DNA of 64,000 nucleotides. Origin: Nematopogon swammerdamellus (lineage: Eukaryota > Arthropoda > Insecta > Lepidoptera > Adelidae). The position numbers were made by a program, and so were the translations under genes. The notes under the pieces are model-generated. The model searched no databases. It saw only the letters and a list, made by a program, of their open reading frames with translations, and had not been told where the DNA came from. The stretch lies in the NCBI GenBank assembly GCA_946902875.1, contig OX336355.1, positions 10,375,347-10,439,346 on the forward strand. Direction: 5' to 3'. Shown here piece by piece: positions 34,671 to 45,999 of the stretch (position 1 is the first letter of the stretch; each line of letters starts with the position of its first letter).

Positions 34671-34675
34671 GCCCC

Positions 34676-35022
34676 ACTGCATCTCTCCCCGTGCATGTCG
34701 TAAAAGGCGACTGAGGGATTTTTTTATGTAAACTGACACAGTTTGCTATATCACCTATAACATCCGTGATGTCAGCCCATAACACCGGGTGAACTTAGGT
34801 GCCATGTCAGTGCTTCCCTTTGGTCGTGCCGGCTACACTAAACTGGACGGAAAATACAAACTATTTCGGGATATGACTCCCTTCTTTTTTTCCGTCCAGT
34901 TCAGTGAAGCCGGTACGACCGAAGAAAAGCACTGACATAGCACCTACTTCACCAGTTGTTACGAGCTGACATCTCGGATGTTGTATTGTAGGTGATGTTG
35001 CCACCGTGTCATTTTCCGTACC
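34676..35022. repeat. Inverted pair of 5S-like SINE tails
   Basis: A plus-strand TGTCGTAAAAGGCGACTGAGG head at 34676-34717 is followed by a minus-oriented SINE tail (34718-34868). A plus-oriented tail follows (34885-35022) after a poly-T. The shared block GACATCNCGGATGTT faces itself across the junction. Confidence 0.8.
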
Positions 35023-35265
35023 AGTATACAGTACGACCGTATCAGTAATATCTCTCTTCTGTGGTATCTATCACTATACGCTCCGGTACGTAACTTGACG
35101 GGGCGTTATATGCATGGCTTTCGTTGGTATAACCACAGAATAACTAATAGGTACTGTGGTATAACCATAGAATACTTATAATACTGGCGTATAGAAGCGA
35201 CGCTCCGCCTCGAAGCGAGTTTGCTTCCCCCCGCGCCCCGCAGCCCGCGAGCGCTGTCTGGTCGA

Positions 35266-36025
35266 CAGTGTTGCCGCTTAGCAAAAAAGAAAGTCACCAA
35301 ACTATTGCCATAAAGTCACTAGAATTGGGGAAAAAATTACTTCAAAGAGTCACTAGAAGTCACTAAATATTTTTTTCAGAGCGCCATTTTTAAAATAAGT
35401 TATAATAAAATAAAATTTGAAATAATCAATGATTTATTCATTCAATGTTTATACTTACGTAATTTAAAATTCAATTAATTTAATTATTTCCTCATCATCT
35501 TCTTCCGGCACAGGGAAGGTGGATGGTTCTGTAGAAGTTGTAGCTGTTGATTCTGTTTCTCTATTTACGGTTCTCGTAGTTTTCGTAATTTTTGACAGGA
35601 CTTCTGGAGGTATAATGTAAGTGTGGCGTGGCCGCTTTCTTTCAAAATGTTTAGTTCGTTCCATATCAAAAGTATTGAATAGAGTTTTGGTGGCTAGTCT
35701 ATTTCGTTGTTTAGTTTTTACAATGTTCATTGTACTGAAAATTTGCTTGAAAAGGCAAAGGTATATACAGCCAAAGCGATTATTTTGATTAATTCGTTCA
35801 AGTTCATAGATCATCGATGATCTATGATGTGATGATGTGATGAAGAACAGGTAAAATCTATGAGGGTATACAGCCAAGTCAATCTCCGTGCTTCAAATTT
35901 TATCACTATTAAAAGTCACTAAAAGCCACTAGATTTTTTCTAGTGACTAGGTTTTTAAAAAATGTCACCAAAGACGTCAAAAACTCACTAGATCTAGTGA
36001 CAAAGTCACTAAAACGGCAACACTG
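35266..36025 (-). mobile_element. hAT transposon relic, 760 bp, perfect 8-bp target duplication
   Basis: It starts CAGTGTTGCCG and ends CGGCAACACTG (11-bp perfect inverted ends), flanked by CTGGTCGA on both sides (35258-35265 and 36026-36033). An 8-bp duplication and CAG...CTG ends are hAT hallmarks. Subterminal AGTCACTA/TAGTGACT motifs repeat near both ends. The interior holds a minus-strand C-terminal transposase remnant. Confidence 0.92.
35464..35877 (-). pseudogene. hAT transposase C-terminal (dimerisation) fragment
   Basis: An open 137-codon stretch. FKQIFSTMNIVKTKQRNRLA...TLFNTF resembles the hAT-C dimerisation block (typically FSxMNIIKxKxRNRL...), and an acidic tail follows. The N-terminal zinc finger and RNase H-like catalytic core are missing, so it cannot be active. 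Its position inside the hAT ends supports the assignment. Confidence 0.75.
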
Positions 36026-36039
36026 CTGGTCGACTTCTG

Positions 36040-36230
36040 GCGGACGGCAAGTCAGGCTGGCACCGACTGTCGAGAGGAGAGCGAGCGCACCTTCGAGAGG
36101 GAGTAGTAGCTACTTACACGTACGCGCGCGGTTCTTTCGCACTCACAGCACAGAACAACGATCGGGCCGGCCGCGCCCGCGCGCGCGGTGGACTTCAAAC
36201 CTCCTTGTTCGCACTTACTTAGAGATGCAA
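36040..36230. other. GC-rich flank of the hAT insertion
   Basis: GC-rich sequence (CGCGCGCGG, GGCCGGCCGCGCCCGC) continues the GC-rich patch at 35205-35257, so the hAT element interrupted a GC-rich locus. No exon is recognised. From 36235 short AAATTTTGCAGTGAAATTTT repeats follow. Confidence 0.4.
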
Positions 36231-36562
36231 GGCGCAATTTTGCACAAAAATTTCACTTGAAATTTTGCAGTGAAATTTTGCACTTTCTGCAAAATTACTG
36301 TGAAATTTTCATTCTTATGTGAAATAATGAAATTTATGTTACACAAATCAGATATCAATTTGGTTTCTTATTCTTCTTCTTGAGTCAATTTTAATGTCCT
36401 ACTACTGAGCGCAAGCCTTTCCCATGAACATGGAAGGGAATTGTTATACATTTCCACGTGACAAGCTGGATTGGAAGCGGTGTCCACAACAATTTTATAT
36501 GTACTGCTGTGCACAGGTTTCCTCACGGTGTTTTCCTTCACCGGAGCGAATCTTAATCATAT

Positions 36563-39500
36563 GAACATTTAAAAAAAGTGGCCGCCATTTTGAACTTTTT
36601 AGTTACTGGACCGATTGCTTTCAAAGTCGATATCTGGGTGTCTGTGTGGGCTCTGAATACGAATCCGTTGTCAAAATTTAAAAAAAGTGGCCGCCATTTT
36701 GAACTTTTTAGTTACTGGACCGATTGCTTTCAAAGTCGATATCTGGGTGTCTGTGTGGGCTCTGAATACGAATCCGTTGTCAAAATTTAAAAAAAGCGGC
36801 TGCCATTTTGAACTTTTTAGTTACTGGACCGATTGCTTTCAAAGTCGATATCTGGGTGTCTGTGTGGGCTCTGAATACGAATCCGTTGTCAAAATTTAAA
36901 AAAAGCGGCTGCCATTTTGAACTTTTTAGTTACTGGACCGATTGCTTTCAAAGTCGATATCTGGGTGTCTGTGTGGGCTCTGAATACGAATCCGTTGTCA
37001 AAATTTAAAAAAGTGGCCGCCATTTTGAACTTTTTAGTTACTGGACCGATTGCTTTCAAAGTCGATATCTGGGTGTCTGTGTGGACTCTGAATACGAATC
37101 CGTTGTCAAAATTTAAAAAAAGTGGCCGCCATTTTGAACTTTTTAGTTACTGGACCGATTGCTTTCAAAGTCGATATCTGGGTGTCTGTGTGGACTCTGA
37201 ATACGAATCCGTTGTCAAAATTTAAAAAAGTGGCCGCCATTTTGAACTTTTTAGTTACTGGACCGATTGCTTTCAAAGTCGATATCTGGGTGTCTGTGTG
37301 GACTCTGAATACGAATCCGTTGTCAAAATTTAAAAAAAGTGGCCGCCATTTTGAACTTTTTAGTTACTGGACCGATTGCTTTCAAAGTCGATATCTGGGT
37401 GTCTGTGTGGACTCTGAATACGAATCCGTTGTCAAAATTTAAAAAAGTGGCCGCCATTTTGAACTTTTTAGTTACTGGACCGATTGCTTTCAAAGTCGAT
37501 ATCTGGGTGTCTGTGTGGACTCTGAATACGAATCCGTTGTCAAAATTTAAAAAAAGCGGCTGCCATTTTGAACTTCTTAGTTACTGGACCGATTGCTTTC
37601 AAAATCGATATCTGGGTGTCTGTGTGGGCTCTGAATACGAATCTGTAGTGAACATTTAAAAAAAGTTGCCGCCATTTTGAACTTTTTAATTACTGGACCG
37701 ATTGATTTCAAAATCGATATCTGGGTGTTTGTGTGGACTCTGAATACAAATATGTAGTGAATATTTAAAAAAAGTTGCCGCCATTTTGACCTTTTTAGTT
37801 ATTCGACCGATTGCTTTCAAAATCAATATCTGGGTGTCTGTGTGGGCTCTGAATACGAATCCGTTGTCAAAATTTAAAAAAAGTGGCCGCCATTTTGAAC
37901 TTTTTAGTTACTGGACCGATTGCTTTCAAAGTCGATATCTGGGTGTCTGTGTGGACTCTGAATACGAATCCGTTGTCAAAATTTAAAAAAAGTGGCCGCC
38001 ATTTTGAACTTTTTAGTTACTGGACCGATTGCTTTCAAAGTCGATATCTGGGTGTCTGTGTGGACTCTGAATACGAATCCGTTGTCAAAATTTAAAAAAA
38101 GCGGCTGCCATTTTGAACTTTTTAGTTACTGGACCGATTGCTTTCAAAATCGATATCTGGGTGTCTGTGTGGGCTCTGAATACGAATCTGTAGTGAACAT
38201 TTAAAAAAAGTTGCCGCCATTTTGAACTTTTTAATTACTGGACCGATTGATTTCAAAATCGATATCTGGGTGTTTGTGTGGACTCTGAATACAAATATGT
38301 AGTGAATATTTAAAAAAAGTTGCCGCCATTTTGACCTTTTTAGTTATTCGACCGATTGCTTTCAAAATCAATATCTGGGTGTCTGTGTGGGCTCTGAATA
38401 CGAATCCGTTGTCAAAATAAAAAAAAACGGCCTCCATTTTGAACTTTTTAGTTACTGGACCGATTGCCTTCAAAATCGATATCTGGGTGTCTGCGTGGGC
38501 TCTGAATACGAATCTGTAGTGAACATTAAAAAAAAGTGGCCGCCATTTTGAACTTTTTAGTTACTGGACCGATTGCTTTCAAAATTGATATCTGGGTATC
38601 TGTATGGGCTCTGAATACGAATCCGTTTTCAAAATTTAAAAATAGTTGCCGCCATCTTGCACTTTTTAGTTTTGACTACAGATTCATATTTAGAGCCCAC
38701 ACAGACACGCAGATATCTATTTTGAAAGCAATCGGTCCAGTAACTAAAAAGTTTAAAATGGCGGCCACTTAATTTTGACTACAGATTCGTATTCAGAGCA
38801 TACACAGACACCCAGACATCGATTTTGAAAGCAATTGGTCCAGTAACTGAAAAGTTCAAAATGGCGGCCACTTTTTTTAAATTTTGACTACAGATTCGTA
38901 TTCAGAGCCTACACAGACACCCAGATATCAATTTTGAAATCAATCGGTCCAGTAACTAAAAAGTTTAAAATGGCGGCCACTTAATTTTGACTACAGATTC
39001 GTATTCAGAGCACACACAGACACCCAGACATCGATTTTGAAAGCAATTGGTCCAGTAACTGAAAAGTTCAAAATGGCGGCCACTTTTTTTAAATTTTGAC
39101 TACAGATTCGTATTCAGAGCCTACACAGACACCCAGATATCAATTTTGAAATCAATCGGTCCAGTAACTAAAAAGTTCAAAATGGCGGCCACTTTTTTTT
39201 AATTTTGACTACAGATTCGTATTCCGAGCCCACACAGACACCCAGATATCGATTTTGAAAGCAATCGGTCCAGTAACTGAAAAGTTTAAAATGGCGGCCA
39301 CTTTTTTTATTTTGATTACAGATTCGTATTCAGAGCCTACACAGACACCCAGATATCAATTTTGAAAGCAATCGGTCCAGTAACTAAAAAGTTCAAAATG
39401 GCGGCCACTTTTTTTTATTTTGATTACAGATTCGTATTCAGAGCCTACACAGCCACCCAGATATCAATTTTGAAAGCAATCGGTCCAGTAACTGAAAAGT

Positions 39501-39838
39501 TCAAAATGGCGGCCACTTTTTTTTTATTTTGATTACAGATTCGTATTCAGAGCCTACACAGACACCCAGATATCAATTTTGAAAGCAATCGGTCCAGTAA
39601 CTGAAAAGTTCAAAATGGCGGCCACTTTTTTTTATTTTGATTACAGATTCGTATTCAGAGCCTACACAGACACCCAGATATCAATTTTGAAAGCAATCGG
39701 TCCAGTAACTAAAAAGTTCAAAATGGCGGCCACTTTTTTTTAATTTTGATTACAGATTCGTATTCAGAGCCTACACAGACACCCAGATATCAATTTTGAA
39801 AGCAATCGGTCCAGTAACTAAAAAGTTCAAAATGGCGG
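36563..39838. repeat. 109-bp satellite, array 2 (~20 forward then ~11 reverse monomers)
   Basis: Forward units run from about 36563 to 38665 at 108-109-bp spacing. Units after about 38670 are inverted, making a 3.3-kb imperfect palindrome. Monomers alternate 109 and 108 bp in places. A five-monomer block around 37640-37870 recurs 545 bp downstream around 38185-38415, a sign of unequal exchange. Short open frames here are by-products of the repeat. Confidence 0.96.
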
Positions 39839-39842
39839 CAAG

Positions 39843-40310
39843 TATACATTGAAAATTTCACTTTAGCTTCACATACGATTCGGCTTAAAAATAATAAAAA
39901 TGGAATACCTATTGCAAAGTTTCCAAAATTTAGTGAAACTTTCACTGCAAAATTGTCGTTTAGTTAGCGAGTAAAAATAAAACATGTGCATATAAGTTGA
40001 TGTTTTTCTTTTTTTCTTGCCCTCCAATAATGTTAAGAGGTACATATACATAGATAGTCATAATTAAAAATGTTTCCTTTTAAATTACATCAAATATAAT
40101 TTATAATATTGTCCACTACAAACTTCTAATAAAGAGTGCCAACCCTGTACCCAAGTTATCGAGGTCGCACCAATACACGCAAAGGCGCCCGCGTACGTGA
40201 GCAGTAGGTACACATTTTCGGCCGCTTCATAGAAAATGTGACTAGTGTCACGGGTGGTATAACGCTGTCTGCGCTTGAGATGCAAGGACTATAGAACCGT
40301 GCCTAAATAA
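39843..40310. other. Flank of satellite array 2, nothing recognised
   Basis: AT-rich, with ATTTAGTGAAACTTTCACTGCAAAATT near 39927-39955 echoing the AAATTTTGCAGTGAAATTTT repeats left of the array (36250-36310). These may be the element's true borders (inference). Confidence 0.35.
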
Positions 40311-40324
40311 AAGTAGCCTAGCAA

Positions 40325-40560
40325 CAGCGGCGCGCTGCGGAGCGGGGGCGGCGGCGGCGGCGGCACTGTGGTGGCGCGGAGCGGTGACGACGCGGCGGCG
40401 CGGCGCGGCGCGGAGGAGCGGCGGCGCGGCGCGGAGGAGCGGCTTGTTATTGCTTGCTTGCATGCGTGAGTGGCACGCTGCTACTGAGTTACCGCACCGC
40501 ACCGCACCCCACCGCACCGTGCCATGCTGCCGCCGCGCGCGCCGCGCGCGCCGGCCGGTA
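40325..40560. other. GC-rich low-complexity island
   Basis: Built of GGCGGCGGC, GGCGCGGCGCGG and CACCGCACCGCACC runs. It opens long frames on both strands with biased, low-complexity products. I do not call a gene. Confidence 0.45.
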
Positions 40561-40839
40561 CCTATGTTGCTATGATATTTGCCATACATACCTAAATGCC
40601 TATCTACCTATTACCTACCTACCTATTTTTATTTTAGTTTTCATCGATAGTCTATTTAGAGGTTTATAAAAAGTGGTAAGTACATGAACTAAAATAATTT
40701 GGAAGAAATTACAATAAAATGTTATTTAGGTAAAATAATAAAAAATAAAAAATTAGAATCACGCATCAGTTACATAAGCCACAATAATTTTAATAATTAA
40801 AATAATAAAAAAGCAAAAAAAAAAAACATACGAAAGTGG

Positions 40840-40905
40840 GATTCGAACCCCGAACCATCAACTCTTTAGGCTGATAGCGACAAACTACGCTAAATGTGAC
40901 TTGAA
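40840..40905 (-). other. tRNA-like relic
   Basis: The minus strand has TAGCGTAGTTTGTCGCTATC (A-box region) and GGGTTCGAATCCCAC (B box), about tRNA-spaced. The stems are incomplete. Confidence 0.5.
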
Positions 40906-40992
40906 CGTGCGAAGCGAAATTAGCAGTCGCATGGTACATTATGTAGAATTCCCGAATGCTCAAGGTCGTTGGCGTTTGTCACGGCCTTAAGC

Positions 40993-41140
40993 AAAGCTGG
41001 CGCGTACACAATACTCACACCAATGCAATTGTGCAAGTGCAAGTGAGACAGATCGGGGCATACGCATCACGAAAACCCGATCTGTCTCACTCGCACTTGC
41101 ACAATTGCATTGGTGTGAGTACTGTGCACGCGCCAGCTTT
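40993..41140. repeat. 65-bp hairpin (foldback MITE or hairpin RNA locus)
   Basis: Arms 40993-41057 and 41076-41140 are inverted copies with three mismatches and an 18-base loop. Confidence 0.9.
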
Positions 41141-41394
41141 GGTTAACAGACCTGTAGTACATTCAACTTCAACGTCATCGATAACCGTCCGTAGGCGTAG
41201 GTTTCCGTAAACCTATTACTAAGCCTTCGCCGCGCCGCCGCCGTCTGTGTGTCTTATCTTTTTTTTTATTATTTTTAGGACTTTTAACAATGATTTGTTA
41301 ATACCAGCCCCATAGTCTCATCTTCCCTATCACTTATCTTAATAGAGCCCAGAGTTCCTATGTCCTACCTTTAAAGGGCTGTATATTTTGAAGT

Positions 41395-41685
41395 GTAATT
41401 TTTGGTAGACGGTTGAAATTTCCACAGAATATGTGTTATAATGGCTAGCATGTATAATGGCGAATATACTAACAAATAATACAATATAATAAAATATAAA
41501 ACAAAAAGTTAAAAATTCCCCTTAAAAGGAACGTGTTTTTAAAGTGTTTTTGTTTCTGCTCTATCGCAAAAACGGTTATACAGGAACTAAAAGTAATCTG
41601 TGATACTAGCGTCAAACTGACCTATCACGTAGTTGTACGGAAATCTCGGTGCGCGAGTCCGACTTGCACTTGGCCGTTTTTTTTT
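41395..41685 (-). repeat. Dispersed repeat, minus copy
   Basis: The end AAGTGCAAGTCGGACTCGCG in minus sense and GGAAATTTCAACCGTC match the family at 10705-11025 and 47540-47905. Confidence 0.65.
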
Positions 41686-41689
41686 ACCT

Positions 41690-44275
41690 TTTAGGAACCT
41701 GTCAATAAGGGTCTCTGAGGACCGCTGAAAGCAGCAAGCTATTTGTACTAAGTATGTGTTTTAAGACGTTATCTCAAACTGTTTAGGAGTTGTGTCTTGT
41801 AGACAGACAGATCGAGTTTTATCAAGGATACTTGCCAGCTCAGGTGCCTATAGAACCCTAACGACACCATGTTATTGTTATGTTATGTTATCGTGTGCGG
41901 TTACATGGTCAGGGACTAAGGATTTCACCGGCCGGTGCTTGCTCTGTGTCTGGCTGGCGGCGGCGGGGCGGCGCGGCGCAGCGAACGGATGACGAAGGTC
42001 GCCCGGTCGCGGGAGCGTGATCGCGTGGTGACCGCTCCCGAGAGCGCCGACCGAGTACATAGGGCTAAATGTGTGTCACTATTTGGTTCCTCATCTCATC
42101 TGTCACACCGTCACACGTACTAAAAATACAATACTGTCACTGTTTCATTCAATATTCTCATACAGTTCTCACGCTATCGTAAGCACCGAACTCAGTGATC
42201 GTAAAAGTATGTCGTTCAAATTGAACCAGTTATGTTATAGGAATCCAATGATTGTAGGCAAACAAGCTACTCGAACGTGCGATGTGATGTTTTGACCCCG
42301 CGAATTTTTCGCGAATGGTGTTATTTGAAAATTATTAACAGTACTTTATCTGGAACATTCGCTTGTGAGGTTAAGAACGCAGTGACTATTTATACGGGTA
42401 CTGGATAAATAATTTATAATTCATCTTAGTGGGTCTCGGAACTCACACTTCTTTATGGAACTTCGTTAGATACATTACCCTACCTACTACACCCATGAAG
42501 TCAGAATGAAACTAACACCTTGGGGGGGGAGGATTGGGTTCGGTGGGGGGGGGGGGGGGGGGGGAGGAGGGAGAGGTCACGCCAAAGAAGTATATGTAAC
42601 TTCGAACGCGCGTACATATAAATACACGCACCTTTTTTATTCCCAACCGAAACTGCAGTGGGTAGACCCAAATAAAAATAAAAATTTTATTAAACCAGAC
42701 TACGAAAAATGAAGGAAAGTAAATGCTGTAGTCGGGCCCCCTGTCTAATCGAATCCTCCTACACGACCGACTGCGACTGAGTTCTAAAAATCGTAGAACT
42801 AGGCTAGCGCTACAGAACCGTTGCTTCAGGAAAAGCTCCCGCGTACAAAGCTTCTAGTACTGCTTACCTACCTACTATTTAGTTATGGTCGTGGTAGTAT
42901 TAGGTTAGGACATGGTCATTGTCTGAAGCTTCCCTCATCCCTCCTGCCCCTATCCATAACGTCACACTCGCGGAACATGCCTGGAACATCTATTTATGTC
43001 GTAGACACCCGATCTTCTCAGAACCAATCGTTTTTCGAAATCGTTTGTGTGTCGTACGACGAAAATCCATATTTATGGAGGGGTCTCCCGGTAAATATTT
43101 TCCCTAGCCGCTATATGCCGGGCTCTTGACAAATCGTGTCAGCAAAATCGTGTCACCTCACTGAGCGTGGTTTCGCGAGGAGTGGTGTTATTGGACGCGC
43201 CTGATTGTCGGATGGAATTCTGTCTGCACAACGTCCTGTTTCCCCATAAAAAAGGGTGCATACTGGAAAATGTACGTACTAGTTTTATGGGAAATATTAA
43301 TTTGACAAATTGATGTGTTAATTTATTTTTATTTGACATCGGATGTGTGTTTGTTTCTACACTGTGCCGTTGACGGATGTGGATAGAGATTTACCTACTA
43401 CAATGTGGTATTATAAAATTACTAATTGACATGATTTATTATTACTATTTAGGTACGTTTTTTAGACTGGAATACAAAAAAGTAGGTATATTTTGATTTT
43501 ATTTAAGCATCTGGGGGCACGGCAGTGCCTCCGCCAAGTCGAGCAAACGAGGCCGTACCATCCTTTTCTCGAAGCAACTCAGGGTACTTTTGGCCTCTTT
43601 TCCTTTCTTTTTCTACTACACTTTCCATTTACTTGTGAAATTTGTAGATAATATCTATATATTATGTAGTTTTAAAATGTTTTTATACGTTTGATGTTGA
43701 ATTTTTCACAAATTTTTTAAACAAATCTCAAAAGCCTGTAAGCCTATAAGTATAAAATATTATCGCCCTGTTGTAATAATTCTGTAAACATGCCGTACAA
43801 TCACGCTGCGTAAAGTGCGTACCACTTTATTTTTATAATTAATGTATCTTTACTTAAGGTTAATAAATTCGCGGCCACATAGGTACCTATCTATGCTAAA
43901 TGATAAGCCGAAGAAAGTCAAGAAATTTATCTGGAATAGGTAGTTGTTGTGCTGAGGAAAATATAAAATTGTTATTCAGCCGGGAGATTGTTGTATTTAT
44001 ATACGAAGTGCCTAAGGTAGATATATATCTGAGTTATTTAAACTAAGTACTGTGGTTGTTTACTGTGAAATAAATCAATCATCCAATTATAGAATAAAAT
44101 ATATAGTTTTGAATTCAGATAGGTCGCGTCATTCCGAAGTGCCTGTCTTCTTGATCTTAAAACCAATTATGTGTTTCAACTGAGCATTTACATCAAAAGT
44201 GATATAATTATTCACCTACAAATAAGAATGCGTATATTAGATTAGAAAGAATTATCATGGGTTCCACTCCATCTG
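41690..44275. other. Intergenic, nothing firm recognised
   Basis: Mixed sequence including a poly-G run at 42545-42564 and a recurrent GCGAGGAGTGGTG block near 43175. Frames of up to 102 codons (for example plus 42821-43129) show no domain or conservation cue. Confidence 0.45.
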
Positions 44276-44280
44276 TACTG

Positions 44281-44440
44281 GTGCATGTCGTAAAAGACGA
44301 CTAAGGGATAAGGACAAGATGCCGTGCTAATGGGCGACAGGGTAGCGACCTCTCACCTTGGCGCGGTCCTTCCACCGAGTCATGCAGAAGGTGGGTCTTC
44401 GTGCCGTACTTGCTGTATGATAGTTATCTTGTCCGAAAAA
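44281..44440 (+). repeat. Dispersed repeat, GTCGTAAAAGACGACTAAGGG head
   Basis: The clearest copy: head at 44287, then GGACAAGATGCCGTGCTAAT, CTCTCACCTTGGCGCGGTCC, CCGAGTCATGCAGAAGG and TTGCTGTATGATAGTTATC. Confidence 0.7.
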
Positions 44441-45103
44441 AATTGTGGCCGACGACGGTGTTGGCTGAAATTTACGACGGTCTCGACGACGCGACGGTCC
44501 TTCGCGTGGTATGTATGTATGTATTTGGCAAATACATAGATGCTTAGTCTAGTCAGGCAAGGTAAACCTTGAAATGAAATCCTTCCTATATACCTCCGCA
44601 CTACACTACCCAGTTTATGTCGAAATATTATGGCCGACGAGACGGCTTCTAATTATACCAATCTACCTACCTTAATAATTTTTAAATATGATAAAAACAC
44701 TATGTTTTAACGAGTTCTCGGGAACAAAAATTATAACACAACATGGGCCGACTGATTTCATAAATCAATCAAGTCGTTCTGTTGTTCCAATTATTAATAT
44801 CTAATATTGTTTTTGTAATTAGGGCGTTATCGCACGGGCTAGAATAGCCTAATACGTAATAGTAAAATCGTAAAAATTTGTATGTAAATTTAATTGGTTT
44901 CTGACGAGACCATGACGAACAAATAATTTTATCCATCTGAAACCAACATATTGTTGCGTATTCCATCAATCGTATTTTAATGTTTATTTTATTATTATAT
45001 ACATATATATTTGTACCGTGTGGGGTCGGTACTTAAAAAGAATAGCCCCACTGCATCTCTCCCCGTCGCATGTCGTAAAAGTCGACTAAGGGATAAGAAA
45101 ATT

Positions 45104-45499
45104 CGTCAGCCTCGGTAGCTCAGTGGCGCGGTTGGTCAGTCAACTGTTATTAAGCAACGCTGAGCGCGGTCAGTGATTGGATGGGTGACCGCTCGACCGT
45201 TGGAGGCTGACCGTGGTTCGGATTCCACGTTAAACTGTAGGTCCCTTCCCTTCTTACCTTACTAGGTGGTAGGGTTTATCCCGGCCGGGTTGGTACCACC
45301 GCACTGAACGAAACGTCGGTCGAAACGGCTATGTAAATAGTTCGTGTTTTCCGTCCAGTTTAGTGTAGCCGACATGAAATGAAGGGAAGCACTGACATGG
45401 CACCTAGTTCACCCTGTGTTATGGGTGGGCTGACATCACGGATGTTGTAGGTGATGTAGCCAACCGTGTCAGGTTCCATAAAAAAATAAAAAAAAAATT
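45104..45499 (+). mobile_element. 5S-like SINE, full-length plus copy
   Basis: It starts CGTCAGCCTCGGTAGCTCAG. Bases 45150-45200 (ATTAAGCAACGCTGAGCGCG, then TTGGATGGGTGACCGC) closely match the box A / box C internal promoter of 5S rRNA. The body follows (GTAGGTCCCTTCCC, CTAGGTGGTAGGG, AACTGGACGGAA-type block, CACTGACATGGCACC). It ends GTCAGGTTCCATA plus A-rich tail. A 5S-derived head defines SINE3-type elements (established for other animals); application here is inference. Confidence 0.8.
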
Positions 45500-45541
45500 T
45501 TTAACCGACTTCAAAAAAATGAGGAGGTTCTTAATTCGACT

Positions 45542-45917
45542 GTTTTTTTTTATGGTAACTGACACGGTTGTCTACATCACCTACAACATCCGTGATGTCA
45601 GCCCATAACATCGGGTGAACTAGGTGCCATGTCAGTGCTTCCTTTCGGTCGTGCCGGCTACACTGAACTGGACGGAAAACACGAACTATTTACATAGCCG
45701 TTTGGACGGACGTTTCATTCAGTGCGGTGGTGTCAACCCGGGCGGGATAAACCCTACTCTACCCTAGTAAGGTAAGAAGGGAAGGGACCTACAGTTTTAC
45801 GTGGAATCCGATCCACGGTCAGCCTCCAACGGTCTAGCGGTCACCCATCCGAGTACTGACTGCGCCCAGGTGTGCTTAAGAACAGTCGACCGACCACTGA
45901 GCTACCGATGCTGACGA
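45542..45917 (-). mobile_element. 5S-like SINE, full-length minus copy
   Basis: Tail at 45542 (complement of ...ACCATAAAAAAAA), body, then the 5S-like head, whose minus strand reads TTAAGCACACCTGGGCGCAG and CGGATGGGTGACCGC, ending at the complement of CGTCAGCATCGGTAGCTCAG. With 45104-45499 it forms a tail-to-tail inverted pair separated by about 40 bp. Confidence 0.82.
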
Positions 45918-45999
45918 ACGATAAACAAACTGGCTTTTGCCTACTCTACCGCTAGCGGTTTTATAGAAAATCCGATTTACACGCAGTGTCAGTCAGTCA

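Noticed and set aside
36578..38204. Series of overlapping 66-106-codon frames with a repeated peptide
   Set aside because: They are the forward frames of the 109-bp satellite. The period is not a multiple of three, so the frame cannot persist, and the inverted half has no matching frame. Not a protein.
28667..39838. CRISPR-like look of regular repeats
   Set aside because: Monomers are contiguous with no unique spacers, the genome is a eukaryote, and units invert within the array.
40248..40669. 113-, 71- and 63-codon frames on both strands
   Set aside because: Low-complexity GC-rich sequence gives Arg/Ala-rich frames in several phases. No domain or splice context.
42506..42712. Frame with a glycine run
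   Set aside because: It is created by the poly-G tract at 42545-42564.
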